A stretch of 64,000 nt of DNA from Chondrilla cf. caribensis. Lineage: Eukaryota; Porifera; Demospongiae; Chondrillida; Chondrillidae. Numbering within the stretch: the first letter of the stretch is position 1; each line of letters starts with the position of its first letter. The notes under the pieces were generated by a model. The model made no database searches, was not told where the DNA came from, and saw only the letters and a program-made list of their open reading frames with translations. The stretch covers positions 4,699,897-4,763,896 of the forward strand of contig OZ026548.1 of assembly GCA_964020155.1 (NCBI GenBank). Direction: 5' to 3'. The translations under genes and the position numbers were made by a program. Positions 12,254 to 23,711 of the stretch are shown piece after piece.

Positions 12254-12875
12254 GTAGGTATCCCCATTGGATGAATGTCTGTGCCTGTGGTAAACCAGTA
12301 CTCAGTTGTGGTTGTTCCCGTTTAGTGTCATCACCATGTAAAACCTCGTCCTGTTCTCTCAAACAGCAATTCTCTGAAATCAGAGAACAGGCGGTGTTGG
12401 TCTCTCATGTTCTCACCATGATCTTAACGTTGGTGTAGTTTCACGTGTATGTACTATCACATTACCATGGGAACTTGATAATATCATGGTTAGGTGGGTA
12501 TGTACTGGTTCCTAATTGGCCAATTTTTCCTGCTCTTGGAATGTCCGTCACATGTGAACCTTGTGTCCACACGCTTTCAGATCCACACATATATGTACGT
12601 AGGATGGGTGGTCTTCAAAGACGGGTCTTTTATAACAGGTTCCACTGTATAGGTACCGTATGTATGTGTATGCTGGCATGACACATACACAATACGTATG
12701 TGTATGTTTACCTGAAGTATGTACTGTATGTACGTACATACATGTACCCTGGTTGAAGGTAACATCAAAGGAACTGACCTATGTACATTTCCCATGTACT
12801 AGCTCAGAGCAGGTCAAGTTGATGTACTTTTTGACAAAACCCGATTAATTTTGATACACTTCTTGGTTGCCGGGG

Positions 12876-13030
12876 TACGTAATAGATAAATCCCTCTTTG
12901 GGTTCGTACATGGGAAATGTCCTCACTGCAAAAGACTAATTGACCTCGGGCTGCACCCTCAGCCAATTTGCCTTCTGCAGTTGGGACATTTCCCATGTAC
13001 CAACCCAAGGAGGGATTTATCTACTACGTA
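12876..13030. mobile_element. 155-bp near-perfect palindrome (fold-back element)
   Basis: Arms of about 75 bp run from TACGTAATAGATAAATCCCT to its mirror AGGGATTTATCTACTACGTA, with scattered mismatches and almost no loop (centre near 12953). Typical of a MITE or fold-back element. No ORF. Confidence 0.85.
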
Positions 13031-13093
13031 TGTATAGTATATTTTTGTATATTTTGGATGCACCAGTTCTGTGCGTCCTACAAGCACATGATA

Positions 13094-13273
13094 CAGTGAT
13101 ACCTGTACATAAAGACCACCCAAGAGACCAGGAAAGGTGGACTCTGTAGAGAGGTGGTCTCTATACGGAGGTACACTGGTGTAGTTGAGCTGATGTAGTG
13201 GATATTCCAACAATGGTCACTTAGGACAGGTGGTCTTTGTGTAGAGGTCTTGTCTTTATAGCAAATTTCACTG
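13094..13273. mobile_element. MITE, CAGTG-type terminal inverted repeats
   Basis: Starts CAGTGATACCTGTACATAAA and ends with the inverse, AAATTTCACTG. Same terminal consensus (CAGTGRAACCT) as elements at 4980, 17274, 28597, 41858 and 49197. The termini recall pogo/Tc1-type elements. No transposase inside. Confidence 0.7.
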
Positions 13274-13417
13274 CATTGTGTATTCTACTGTGTGTACTGT
13301 ACATTTGCATGTATTGTATAGTATTGTATTATATACATACTATTATATACTATTATAGTATACTATGTGTACTTAATGCGTATGCATTTTATGTACTGTG
13401 TGTACTGGTTGTTCCAG

Positions 13418-13538
13418 AAGTTTATGATGGAAGGTAATTGTGGTCACTGTAGAGTGAGGCTAACACAGAGTCTTGTCCCATCAGAAATTATCACCACTTC
13501 CTCCAGTGAGTGTGGGAGGATTGTACATAATTTCAAGT
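13418..13538 (+). CDS. Candidate exon with zinc-ribbon-like Cys pattern
   Basis: Acceptor GTTCCAG and donor GTAAGT bracket a 121-bp segment, phase 0 to 1. It reads KFMMEGNCGHCRVRL, then SSSECGRIVHN. The CxxC..CGR pattern recalls a C-terminal zinc ribbon but one Cys of the second pair is missing. In phase with the candidates at 12120 and 15468. Family not recognised. Confidence 0.4.
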
Positions 13539-14104
13539 GTAAGTCACCATCATCACCATGTAGCATCCATTTGTAGGGAATTCCTACTAGTACTGGGCAG
13601 TTGATTGATTTCTGCAATTAATTGCGTACTTAGTCAAAGATGATCATAGTATCGATGTGAAATTTGACATTGAAATATCGCTGCCATGCAATTATCGGAT
13701 ATTATGTCTATCTAATGCTCCAGTTATGTGACATATCCAGGGTGAATGAAGAAAGCCATAGGAAGGACTAATCATAGTTGTTTTGGCAAAGTACCTTTTA
13801 CTTTCAGGTAGTGGTGACTTGCTTATTGTCCAGTAAATATTGATTTTGAGGTACGTTGTACAGTGTACTTATCTTTTGGTGGAGAAGTAGTCTGTCACTG
13901 CTGAAGATGACCTCAAGGATTCAGATGTATAAGAGAAAACAAGAAACTGTTGTTGAAATATATTTCAGAACACTGCCAATAACTGAAAGGTGACGTGTCC
14001 ACCTTCTATTATTCAATAATTGTGATAAGTGCAATGTTCACTACAGACTATTATCATTTGTGAGATTCAGAATACCACCCCAGCCAACTCCAACCCTCTT
14101 TCTC

Positions 14105-14177
14105 TCTCTCTCTCTCACACACACACACATACAAAAACACACAACACACACATACACACACATACACACACACAAAC

Positions 14178-14249
<72 letters not shown>

Positions 14250-14256
14250 GCACACT
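14105..14256. repeat. (CT)n/(CA)n compound microsatellite
   Basis: CTCTCT run followed by about 130 bp of CA with AA and ATA interruptions. Confidence 0.95.
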
Positions 14257-14502
14257 TGCTCACTTGCTCACTGTAATTAAAATTATTGTCTGAGAGGAAT
14301 GTGAAATACTTGAGAATGCATAATCTAATGTGGCATATGTGTAGGGTACGGTATATATGTAAGTACATATTAACACAATGCAGTAATCCCTCATATTTAG
14401 ACAGATGTACATATGTACATGTAGTGTACTGTAGTATGTGTGTGTACAAATGTGTACAAATGCTTTGTTGGCTGGTGTTGTATTATGGTACATGTACATA
14501 TG

Positions 14503-14634
14503 TGTTACATCACCTTCAGGAAGAATACACAGGGAATGGATCCTTTGGATGGGATACAGAGGGCGAGGACAAACCCCGAGGTGTTCCAAACAAAGGATCC
14601 ATTTCCTGTGTTTCCTTCCTAGAGGTGATGTAAA
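14503..14634. mobile_element. Fold-back element with about 45-bp imperfect arms
   Basis: GTTACATCACCTTCAGGAAG.. to GGATCCTTTG, a loop of about 40 bp, then CAAAGGATCC.. back to GAGGTGATGTAAAC. Arms share most positions. MITE or long hairpin RNA candidate. Confidence 0.75.
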
Positions 14635-15467
14635 CGACATGTATCCCGATCGACCACATGCCAAACTTTTGGTAGCTAACTGATTAATCAATTGTCACAT
14701 CTGGGGATCTCAGGGATACAGAGGATATGCATCCCTGTCAGTCTCTGACGTTACCATCGATCAGGATGCATGCATGGATGTACATACGTATGAATAAATA
14801 TTCTCCACATGTGCTGTATGTATGCCATTGTATGGGTAATAAAAGAGAATACGTACATACGTACACATAGTGTGCATACGCGCACAATACAATATGCACA
14901 CTTAGTGTGTTCGTGACAGAATTTCCCTGTCCACTTCTGAATACTCTTTAAGATGCGTATGTCATGATTGAGGCAATGTAATGGTACTTGAGTGTGAGGT
15001 TGAGATTATGTTGGGAAATGCGTTAGGTGTGAGCGAGCTGTTAGACTGCATTGTTCTGTCCTTGTGTGTTCCAGGTCACCAGTTCACAATGTGCTTAGTA
15101 CTGTACAGCTCACCATAAAATCAACACATATGCTGTGTTCTTGCGTGTATGTATGTGTGTACGTATGTAGTACAGAATTTATTATGAACACATGTGTCCT
15201 GTTGTGTGCTGATGGAGGATTTGATGGAAGTGGTGTTAATCAACGAGGTATATCTGTGTTTCTGTTTCTCTCACAGGAGAGCATTGTTGAAGTTTGTGAT
15301 TTGGGGTGGAATTGACAGGACAAGGTGTGGTCATCATGTCCTCCCCTTGAGCTCGTAATCCCTGAAGTTCCTGACAACCCTGTCACTCAATCCATCAATG
15401 ATCCATCAAGGACTTGGAGAGCCCCAATGATCCATCAAGTGTCACCATTTGTGGTGGGCCTGGCTAG

Positions 15468-15554
15468 TACGGCTTATCCTCTCTGATGTGACACTGATCA
15501 CTGATCTGTTGTTACAAATCTCGTCTTGCTCTGTACACAGAGGAACATTGTCTG
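15468..15554 (+). CDS. Candidate exon of the unrecognised plus-strand gene
   Basis: Phase 1 to 1, donor GTGAGT, reads LILSDVTLITDLLLQI, then SVHRGTLSG; hydrophobic helix-like. Acceptor GGCTAG is weak. Compatible in phase with 13418-13538 and 16847-16987. Confidence 0.35.
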
Positions 15555-16195
15555 GTGAGTGTTCTGTACTGGAATGTGTGTATTTACGTGAGCATATGCA
15601 ACACAATCTGTATTTAGTATGCACTTATATCCCATGCACAAATCTTTGCAAATGTACGCGCTATTACATCATTTTGTACACTTTCCATTACATGTTGCAC
15701 ATTCTTCTGTGCTAGGTTGTATGTATATGCCATGTTACGCACTTCCTGTATCATGTTACACACTTCCTGTATCGTGCTGCACGCTTTCTATGTTGACTTA
15801 CCACCTCTCATGTCATGTCACGCACATGACATTGATCTGATGAGATTGTGTAGTTCTCTAAACTGTGAAAACTCCCACATCCTGTGTTCTCCTCCCTGGT
15901 ATGTATGCACTTCTAATACATTGTTGGGGTCCTATACCGGCCATGTATGTGTGTGCCTTACCACATAGAAACACACTTCGCACATGCAGTTAAATTGCAT
16001 CATCCTTCACATCAGGTAGCAAGTGTGGGTGATTTTTACAGGTTTTGTACACGTGTATGCACTTCAATGCTCACTCAGTGACCCTTAGCATGGGTCCCAT
16101 ACACTAAATGTCCAGTCATCCACTTCACGACATCACCCTCTGTTGTGCTCCCCCATACACTAGTATACAGTGAGACCACTTTATAACATCACATT

Positions 16196-16231
<36 letters not shown>

Positions 16232-16846
16232 TCTATATCTTTGTACTGTGTTTTTATTCGGATCCCTCACAATTCTTCTCAATCCTCTTTGGACCGTACC
16301 AGTATGGGGTACATGAGATGTGTGTATCCTTGTGCACATAATGGGTGCTAATTTTCCAAAATTGATTGGCTGCATCCTGCGTTCCTCAGCGATGTACTCA
16401 CAGTGATCATCCGGGATTACTTCATGTACGTACAGACCACAGCTGTGGTCACAGTTGTACAAATTGAAATCACCCACGCATCAGAATACGTCATGTACTG
16501 TTACAGCAAAGTATGTAATATTGATGAAAACATGTAATAAACACACCTTACTCTGAATGCTTGCATGTGGGAGAGGAAACACATTCAGTATGTGCGCACA
16601 CATACATGCATACACACCTACGTACTGTATGTAGTGGTGTTGTTGAAACTTGATATGCGGAGAGTATGGATTTAGCATGTTCCACTTGAAGTTGTCATGT
16701 AAATTTGATTTGCTACTATGAATGGTGGTTTGTCTAGCGTATTGTATTCAACATTGTTTAGTACATTAGTACTTGTGACAATCACTTCCACGCATGTGTG
16801 TATATGGTTGTGTGATTGAGAACACATACTGTATGTTTACTCCCAG

Positions 16847-16987
16847 GTGGCTATTTGAATGATATTCATAGATTCCTATCGAATGTGGGATACTGTCCAT
16901 TGCAGCACCTTGTGGCATTTCCTGTCTGCTCAACACAGCGCCCCCTCCCGACGCCAGCCTGTTTTGTGGAAATCCAATCAAACCGAG
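16847..16987 (+). CDS. Candidate exon of the unrecognised plus-strand gene
   Basis: Acceptor TTACTCCCAG and donor GAG-GTATTC bracket 141 bp, phase 1 to 1, reading GYLNDIHRFLSNVGYC, then PTPACFVEIQSNR. Richer in GC and codon-like compared with flanks. No family recognised. Confidence 0.4.
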
Positions 16988-17273
16988 GTATTCAACATTT
17001 GTGTTTGTATGTACTTGTAACGGATGAATCGATTGCGGAATTTGCACACCTTTGATGTCTGCTTATTGGTTTCTGTTGCTAGACTGAATCACCTGTAATG
17101 TTACAGGATTCTATGACATACATACGTATGTACATACAGTATAATATTATACATTTCCTTGGAGAATTTACACATCTTTGAAGTCTTCTTGACGGGTTTT
17201 TGGTGCTAGCACATAGAGTATCTATGTGCTAGACTGAATGGCTTGAAATGTTACAAGATGATATTACAAGGAA

Positions 17274-17443
17274 ACCTCTCCAATCTGACACTCAATGGGA
17301 CCTGAGAATAATGTTGGATTAGGAGGTTGTTGGATTATGGAGTCCCTCTTACCATACTTATGTATGGTGACTGTACCTCATATAATGGTCGGATTAGAGA
17401 GAATGTTGGATTATAGAGGTGTCAGATTAGCGAGGTTTCACTG
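17274..17443. mobile_element. Degenerate MITE, CAGTG-type
   Basis: Right end GCGAGGTTTCACTG is clear; left end AAACCTCTCCAATCTGAC has lost its CAGTG. Inverted-repeat body with GTTGGATTA words. Confidence 0.5.
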
Positions 17444-17579
17444 TACATCCATACCTGCAGTTCTGCAGTGGGCTGTTGGTTCTTCACTGATGTGTATGTG
17501 GTACCTTCAGGTGTAACATTGTAGTGATGAGTTTGTCTAGCACGTTGTGTTAGAAGGTGTCCATTGTCATTAACACACT

Positions 17580-17828
17580 ACAGTGGGACCTCTCTACTAA
17601 GGACACTATAACAGGACCTCTCTATCAAGGACACTTTAGTTGGACCTCTCTATTAAAGACGCTATAGTGAGACCTCTCTATTAAGGACACTTTAGCAGTA
17701 CCTTAAGACACTATAACAGGAACTCTCTATTAAGGACACTCTAGTGGGACCTCTCTATTAAGGACACTCTAGTGGGACCTCTCTATTAAGGACACTCTAG
17801 TGAGACCTCTCTATTAAGGACACTTTAA
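17580..17828. repeat. 28-bp minisatellite derived from a MITE end
   Basis: About nine units of GGGACCTCTCTATTAAGGAC plus ACTCTAGT. The unit equals the terminal sequence of the CAGTGGGACCTCTCTATTA MITEs (compare 28597-28771), so the array grew out of a transposon end. Confidence 0.85.
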
Positions 17829-18116
17829 TATGTTAATTTTGTGTCCTTGGTACAGAGCTCGAGGTGTCATTACTACATACAGGTACATGTGTATGCATTT
17901 TATAGAGTTTATACTGTGTAATTGTGGTCCTAAACATTGTGTTATCAATTGTGAATGCATGCATACTATACGTATCTGGTCCGTTTTCACCTATTTAAAC
18001 ATGTAAACATACACTAAGTACAAATTAATGCATTTTTCTAGACATCAATAAAAAGTAACTTTATAGTTCATGCGTGCAGCCCTTCACATTTTTGTGGACT
18101 GATGATAACAAAACCA

Positions 18117-18310
18117 CAAGTAATTCGAGTTCAAAACTCCCCCCTCCTGCACTGAATTAGTTGGGTGCCTTTTTTAGGTTTATAAGAACCTTCGCTGCAT
18201 GAAGTTATCACGTTCATTGAAGTTGTTGCGCTTGAATTCAAGCCCAATTTCTAATTCTCCGCATTTTGAAATCAGCCACCTTTTCTTGTGCAATGTGAAT
18301 TATAATAACA
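18117..18310. mobile_element. Half copy of the long-TIR element (CAAGTAATTCGAGTT)
   Basis: Matches one arm of the element at 41551-42630: CAAGTAATTCGAGTTCAAAA, then GCTTGAATTCAAGCCCAATT. Other partial copies lie at 25430-25700 and 48201-48400. Confidence 0.6.
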
Positions 18311-18425
18311 TAGCATCCGTTACCATAGAAACAGTACTATTATACAGCAATTTTATAATGTATAAAGCACTAGCAACAGTATAAGCGTTACAACGGATGC
18401 TATAATGGTCAAGACATGGATACTT

Positions 18426-18489
18426 GGGCATTATGACATATAAAATACACTCGCCCGAGGGCGAGTGTATTTTATATGTCATAATGCCC
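18426..18489. repeat. Perfect palindrome, 31-bp arms
   Basis: GGGCATTATGACATATAAAA.. to CTCGCCC, 2-nt loop GA, then the exact reverse complement. The left flank (GACATGGATACTTGGGCA) is related to the repeated sequence at 36425 and 56530, so this is part of a dispersed family. Confidence 0.9.
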
Positions 18490-18709
18490 TCATGCCCACT
18501 TCTTAACCACTAAATATTCATTGTACTGTTATGTGTAGGAACACATACTATATATATCGAACATTACTTACCAGAAATTGAATTGAAAACAATATAGGGG
18601 CTACCTGCTGCAAGTGAAATTGAAGGGTGGTTTATCCGGAATGATAGCTTATTTGTTTGCAGTTCATCAATCTTGACACCATGTTTGGAGAGACAACGTT
18701 TTCAAAATA

Positions 18710-18883
18710 CAGTGAATTCTCATTGATCCACCACTGCTTTATCCGCCAAACCTTTCAATTTGCTACAATTTCCCAGTACCAATATAATGAAAAGTACCAA
18801 TGAATATCCAGTTAATCTGCCAAACTCCTTAATCCACCATATTATTCGAAAACAAATTGCAGCGGATTAATGAGAATTCACTA
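18710..18883. mobile_element. MITE, CAGTGAATTCTCATT termini
   Basis: Inverted ends CAGTGAATTCTCATTGATCC and GGATTAATGAGAATTCACT, about 174 bp, non-coding. A second, diverged copy in opposite orientation is at 54466-54620. Confidence 0.75.
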
Positions 18884-19177
18884 TTTGATGTTTCCACATA
18901 TTATTGTATATGCGTGTTATGTATAGGCTTATAAATAATTATAATACACACATACACACTTATGTGTATAGACTATTATAATATTATGTAAACAGGGTGT
19001 TATGTATTGTACATGTATCCTTAATCTAAGGTTCATATTATGCAACAGATCAATGTAAAATTTTCCCAAATTCCCATAAACATGTACATGTTGTGCATTT
19101 ACAGTATATATAAAGTGGTCCTATTAGAGCTAGTTAGCTGTAATGTGTGTGGTTGACTATGATGATCATGAGAGTCG
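18884..19177. other. 3' flank of the short-chain collagen gene
   Basis: AT-rich, no exon seen; should hold the 3' UTR and poly(A) signal. Confidence 0.4.
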
Positions 19178-20365
19178 TTATTTGGTACACACTACACACG
19201 ACAGTTCTTTTCTTTGATCGTATGGGGGTTTAGGAACTCCGTATCCTCCCCCACCTCCCCCCACATGATACATCAACACTCCATCTTTATTTTCTCCACC
19301 ATCACGAAGGGCTTCCGGTGTCTTATCCAGACAAATGTACATAGTACGCTTGTGGTCGTTCTTCTCGGCAACTAGCCATCCACTGTATTCCGTGGTCCAA
19401 GTCTCAGGACATTCATAGGTACCGGGAATCATTAAGTGGGCAAAACGGGTGGATACATAACACACGGCACATGGAACGTTGTGGTCGGCTAGACTGGAAA
19501 GAGGTTGTTCGTTGCGTATTTCATACTCGGCACCGTAAATGGACGATTGTACACCTACAAGAGTAGATTCTGGATGATACTTTGGGTTAGACGTGAGACA
19601 TAAGTAGTTTGATCCTCCACCACTGTGTGTGAACCAGCTTCCAGCGACAGTGCCATGGTAGACTAGGCTAGTTCCATCGATTTCAGGACAAGTGGTACGG
19701 CCCCAACGTGTGTATGTAATTCCTCCCCTCCCATCCACTCCGGCTGGTCCAGGTAGACCCTGCTCCCCCTGCTTTCCCGGGAGTCCCATGGCACCAGGAG
19801 GGCCAGGGGGGCCGGGAAGGCCATCGCGGCCATCACGTGGTCCTCCAGATGAACAAGAAGACCCTTGTTGTGCCTGTCTGATGCTGCGCTGTTGGAGATT
19901 TGTCACTGGAAACAAAATAGGAATGTATATGTGATTATTGATATATGTATACAGTAATGGGACCCCTTGATATTACTCCCATACACTAATATAGAGCCAG
20001 ACCTCTGTACAGCATCCTCCTTGGTAGTGCTCCCATACACCAGTATACAGTCAGACCTCTTTACAACATCACCCTTGGTAGTGTTCCCATACACCAGTAT
20101 ACAGTCAGACCTCTTTACAGTATCACCCTTGGTGGTGCTCCCATACACTAGTATACAGCCAGACCTCTTTACATCACCCTTGGTAGTGCTCCCATACACA
20201 AGTATACGGTCAGACCTCTTCTCAACATGACCCTTGGTAGTGTTAAGCCACTCTAAGAACACTCCTCACCACCACCATTGTAGCTATACCTCTTAGTGCT
20301 TCTCCTGTATTCACTCCAGCGAAGATCAGCTGCAGTAAAAGTGCAATGACAGATATGCTCTTCAT
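19178..20365 (-). CDS. Short-chain collagen, C4-like (spongin-type)
   Basis: Secreted extracellular matrix protein of 267 residues. Exon 1 (20365-20290) encodes a signal peptide (MKSISVIALLLQLIFAG) and ends in phase 1. Exon 2 (19905-19178) encodes a linker with Cys, about 12 Gly-X-Y triplets (GLPGPPGPPGAMGLPGKQG...) and a C4-like C-terminal domain starting TYTRWGRTTCPEIDG and ending LSCVVCTK. The domain is the one at the end of sponge short-chain collagens, with collagen IV NC1 affinity, and should drive trimer or network assembly. Compared with the neighbouring Calx-beta genes it lacks one pair of Cys near the C-terminus, replaced by a Gly-rich loop (GGGGGGYG). Intron 1 carries a minisatellite. 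It is the only copy here with a triple helix. Confidence 0.9.
19975..20235. repeat. 54-57-bp minisatellite in intron 1 of the short-chain collagen gene
   Basis: Five units of about 54-57 bp containing ACAGTCAGACCTCTTTACA and TGCTCCCATACACCAGTA. A single related unit is at 16120-16190. The ACAGTCAGACCTCTTTA core resembles the CAGTGRRACCTCT MITE end. The array is open in one minus frame, so a spurious 119-residue ORF appears. Confidence 0.85.
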
Positions 20366-20369
20366 TTCA

Positions 20370-21650
20370 GCCTGCCACCCTACTAAACACTTCACAGTTG
20401 TAGACAGACCAACAGTTTGTCAGCTGAATGAATGTTTTTCTGTCAGTTTTAATGGTATACACAGTGGTACACTTAAAAGGCATTATTTATGTTGTATGTG
20501 TAAAGGTTCACGACCCTGTTTACCCCAACTGGCTATGTCCTGGGTGAAGTTCAAATAAATGAATACCATTTGCACTGTGATGTCATTCTGATTTTTAAAA
20601 TATTAATAGTGAGGGTTCAGCTGCATTAGTTAGGAGTTTATAAGCTGCAGAGTATCATACGTACATGATTGTAGTACGCATATGATCGTACATGATTGTA
20701 GTACGTATATGATCGTATATGATTGTAGTACACATGGTAATACTTCACTGGAGCTTCCCAGCCTGTTTCAAGGTGCTGACACATGCACCAACTGTTCAAG
20801 TGCTCATAACCCTCTTAGTACTTCTGACAGTTTGTTGCTGTGTCTGGGATACATGCACGTTTATGTGTATTTGTGCTAATATGCGTCATTTGGACACGGA
20901 GGAAGCCGTGATGGTCAGATTTGATATCCCTCCATTCATCTGGTCACAAATACCTAGTAGTTTCTGTATGGTCTGACGACCTTTGTTATTTAGCATGTTG
21001 TTTATACCCAAACGTATGTCCTGTTATCAAGGCCCCACTGTACAGTGGTGTATATGAGAGCAGGTGGTTCATGTACTGTACCTGTCCATGATCATGTAGT
21101 AATGGAGAATTAGTTTGATTCAGAAAATGGTGTAATATTCTTCATAATTATTAGTGCTACGACAAATAATCAAGTTATTAAGTAATCAATTGATTTATAT
21201 TTCAAATGTGATTATCATTAGTTGTACAAGCAATATGATTATTCAGAGGAAGTAATTTAGCAAGTATAACCGGAACCCACCCGACCTTACCACCCCCAAT
21301 GTTCATTCAGTGGTTGGATTTTGTACTTTGAAATTACCTGGAATGTGAACAGTTACAAGACTGGACATTAAGTCCATTGGGTGACTACTCAGCTGATGAA
21401 GTGGGGGTGGTTTCAATTACATTCATTTAATTACTTCCTGTGATTATTGAACAATCGGTTACTATGCATTGATAATCGATTTGAAAATTTCAGCCAATTC
21501 TCAGCAATAATAATTGTACACGCACTGACCAAATAATTTTACTCAAAACTATACTTTGGATGCAGTGCTAACATATCATGTATGCACTCACTTTGTTATA
21601 ATGGCCTAATCTAATATGTACTCACTACATAATGGCCTAACCTACACTAC
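20370..21650. other. Intergenic, no gene seen
   Basis: AT-rich spacer between the collagen gene and the first Calx-beta/C4 gene. Contains repeated CGTACATGATTGTAGTACG words near 20660-20730 and the short sequence around 21300-21420 that recurs at 24640-24790. No ORF of note. Confidence 0.5.
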
Positions 21651-21720
21651 TTGTTAGTGAGCGAGTTTTCTCTATTCTACTTGTTATATGAGAACTGGTG
21701 CTCCTGTTCCAACTGCTGCT

Positions 21721-23605
21721 CTACTTGGTGCACACAACGCAGGACACTTCCCTTATCTGCTCATATGGTGGACACTGCATTCCAAATGCACAGGCCACTT
21801 GGACGTGGTACAACTGGGCTCCATTGTCATTTGCAGCTTCACCTGGAACCACTTCTGCATCAAAATCAACACACACAAATGTGCTTGCTCCTGGGTGGTT
21901 GAAATGTCCGGTCATCAGCCAGCCAAAGTACTCGGTGGTCCACCCGGAAGGACATTCATAGGTTCCTGGTATCATGAGGTGCTTTGAACGATCACAAACT
22001 TCACACACAGCACACGGAACGTTCTGATCATCCCTCCCACGGGTGAGTGCTTGGTTAGGCGATATTTCGTATTCTGTCCCGTACATGAAAGCCCAACCAC
22101 TATTGGTTGTGGTTGATGCTGCATGATGCTTGCCCTGCGAAGTGAGGCAGACAAAGTCAGATGCTCCACCGTTGTGATTATAAAAGCCCGAAGCAGCTCT
22201 TCCTTCATAGACACGGCTGGTTCCATCGACATCAGGACAAGAACTGTTACCCCAACGAACATAGGTTACTCCAGGAACTGTCAATATTGAATATATTGGA
22301 TAGTAACAGCATTATTGATATGTACATAAGCCCTTTATTGTAATACAAGTAGTATTCCTGCAAGATTGATTAGTACAGTCATGCACATATGGGTAGTGTA
22401 TAATAAATCTCTTATGAAACAATTCCAGGCCGATAATTACGATAAAGTTAAACAAATGCAAGTTAAACCAAAGCAAACTCTTGGAGAGCTAAGGATAGTG
22501 TACACCATGTCAATGTGATAAAATGTGTCTCTGTGCGTCAACTAGTGCTGCTTACCTGGAATACAATCAGACTCCCCCTTGGAATTATCGACGATGGTGA
22601 CAGTCGTACTTCCTCTAGATCTAGAGGTAACACTCCCCCTCAGAGAGCTCCCCCTCACAGTGCAGACCAAGGTCTCCTCTCCCTCACATTTCTTATCGTC
22701 CACAATAGGTAAAGTAAAGCTTTGTGTCTTTCTGGTGCGAGTGAATCTCACAGAGATGGAACTGGTGTCAAAATCTACCCCATCTGTGGCTGAAACACCT
22801 GAGCACCCGACAAGGACTGTAAATTGTCTTCGAACATTCCCAGAAACCCTCAGCCCTATGTCAACACTTCCTGTATGTTCCTGAGCCGTCACAGAAGTCC
22901 GTTGGAAAGAAATGGTAACTGATGGATTGGTTGAAAAACAGCGTGATTATAATCATATGACGTAGATTTCTGTAAGCAATTAACTATTAACACACGTGCT
23001 ACCAGGTGACAATTGTTTGGATTAAGTGATATGTCTTTTGTAGTATGTGTTTGCTAGTAATAAATTACACATACACTACTGATACTGTGTATTTTGTAAA
23101 CCATGTGAGGTGTGGTTGCAACTGTACCTGGTGATTGTGTGAGGTGTACACACATACTGTACCTGGTGGTTGTGTGAGGTGTACACACATACTGTACCTG
23201 GTGATTGTGTGAGGTGTACACACATACTGTACCTGGTGGTTGTGTGAGGTGTACACACATACTGTACCTGGTGGTTGTGTGAGGTGTACACACATACTGT
23301 ACCTTGTGGTTGTGTGAGGTGTACACACATACTGTACCTTGTGGTTGTGTGAGGTGTACACACATACTGTACCTGGTGGTTGTGTGAGGTGTGCACACAT
23401 ACTGTACCTGGTGGTTGTGTGAGGTGTACACACATACTGTACCTGGTGGTTGTGTGAGGTGTACACACATACTGTACCTGGTGGTTGTGTGAGGTGTACA
23501 CACATACTGTACCTGGTGGTTGTGTGAGGTGTACACACATACTGTACCTTGTGCTGCAACAAGTGTAGCTGATCCAATAATCACCAATGTTAGTTTGATG
23601 AACAT
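21721..23605 (-). CDS. Secreted Calx-beta + C4-like domain protein, copy B
   Basis: 325 residues from three exons, all phase 1: signal peptide MFIKLTLVIIGSATLVAAQ (23605-23548), Calx-beta (22918-22556), C4-like domain (22277-21721). The Calx-beta exon shows DGVDFDTSSISVRFT, then LPIVDDKKCEGEETLVCTV and TVTIVDNS, the usual Calx-beta strands with an acidic turn. The C4 exon runs from TYVRWGNSSCPDVDG to VSCVVCTK with ten Cys. Unlike copies D-G it lacks the Pro/Thr linker, as does copy C. The first ATG after the TATA box (23605) is chosen as start; the extra codons upstream are not ATG. Probably matrix or cell-surface associated. Intron 1 holds about 12 units of the 35-bp repeat. Confidence 0.88.
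23110..23550. repeat. 35-bp minisatellite, copy B intron 1 (about 12 units)
   Basis: On the coding strand each unit is GTACAGTATGTGTGTACACC then TCACACAACCACCAG. The first unit starts exactly at the exon 1 donor. No stop in any of the three coding-strand frames. Confidence 0.95.
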
Positions 23606-23711
23606 GTCCAAGGAGATCTCTCACAGCTATTGACGCAGTAGTAGTTCTGATGATATCCACTCAGTTATACACTCCAGCTGCAGGTTGCTGGAGAATGGTT
23701 GACATCTGTTC

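Noticed and set aside
16181..16477. Minus-strand frame MGDFNLYNCDHSCGLYVHEV as an exon
   Set aside because: Protein-like composition, but no acceptor/donor pair I could place, and it ends in a CA tract. Left out as undecided.
20346..20976. Plus-strand open frames of 65-85 residues
   Set aside because: No domain, no splice context, typical of chance frames.
23110..23550. CRISPR array
   Set aside because: The 35-bp units are contiguous with no spacers, in an animal intron.
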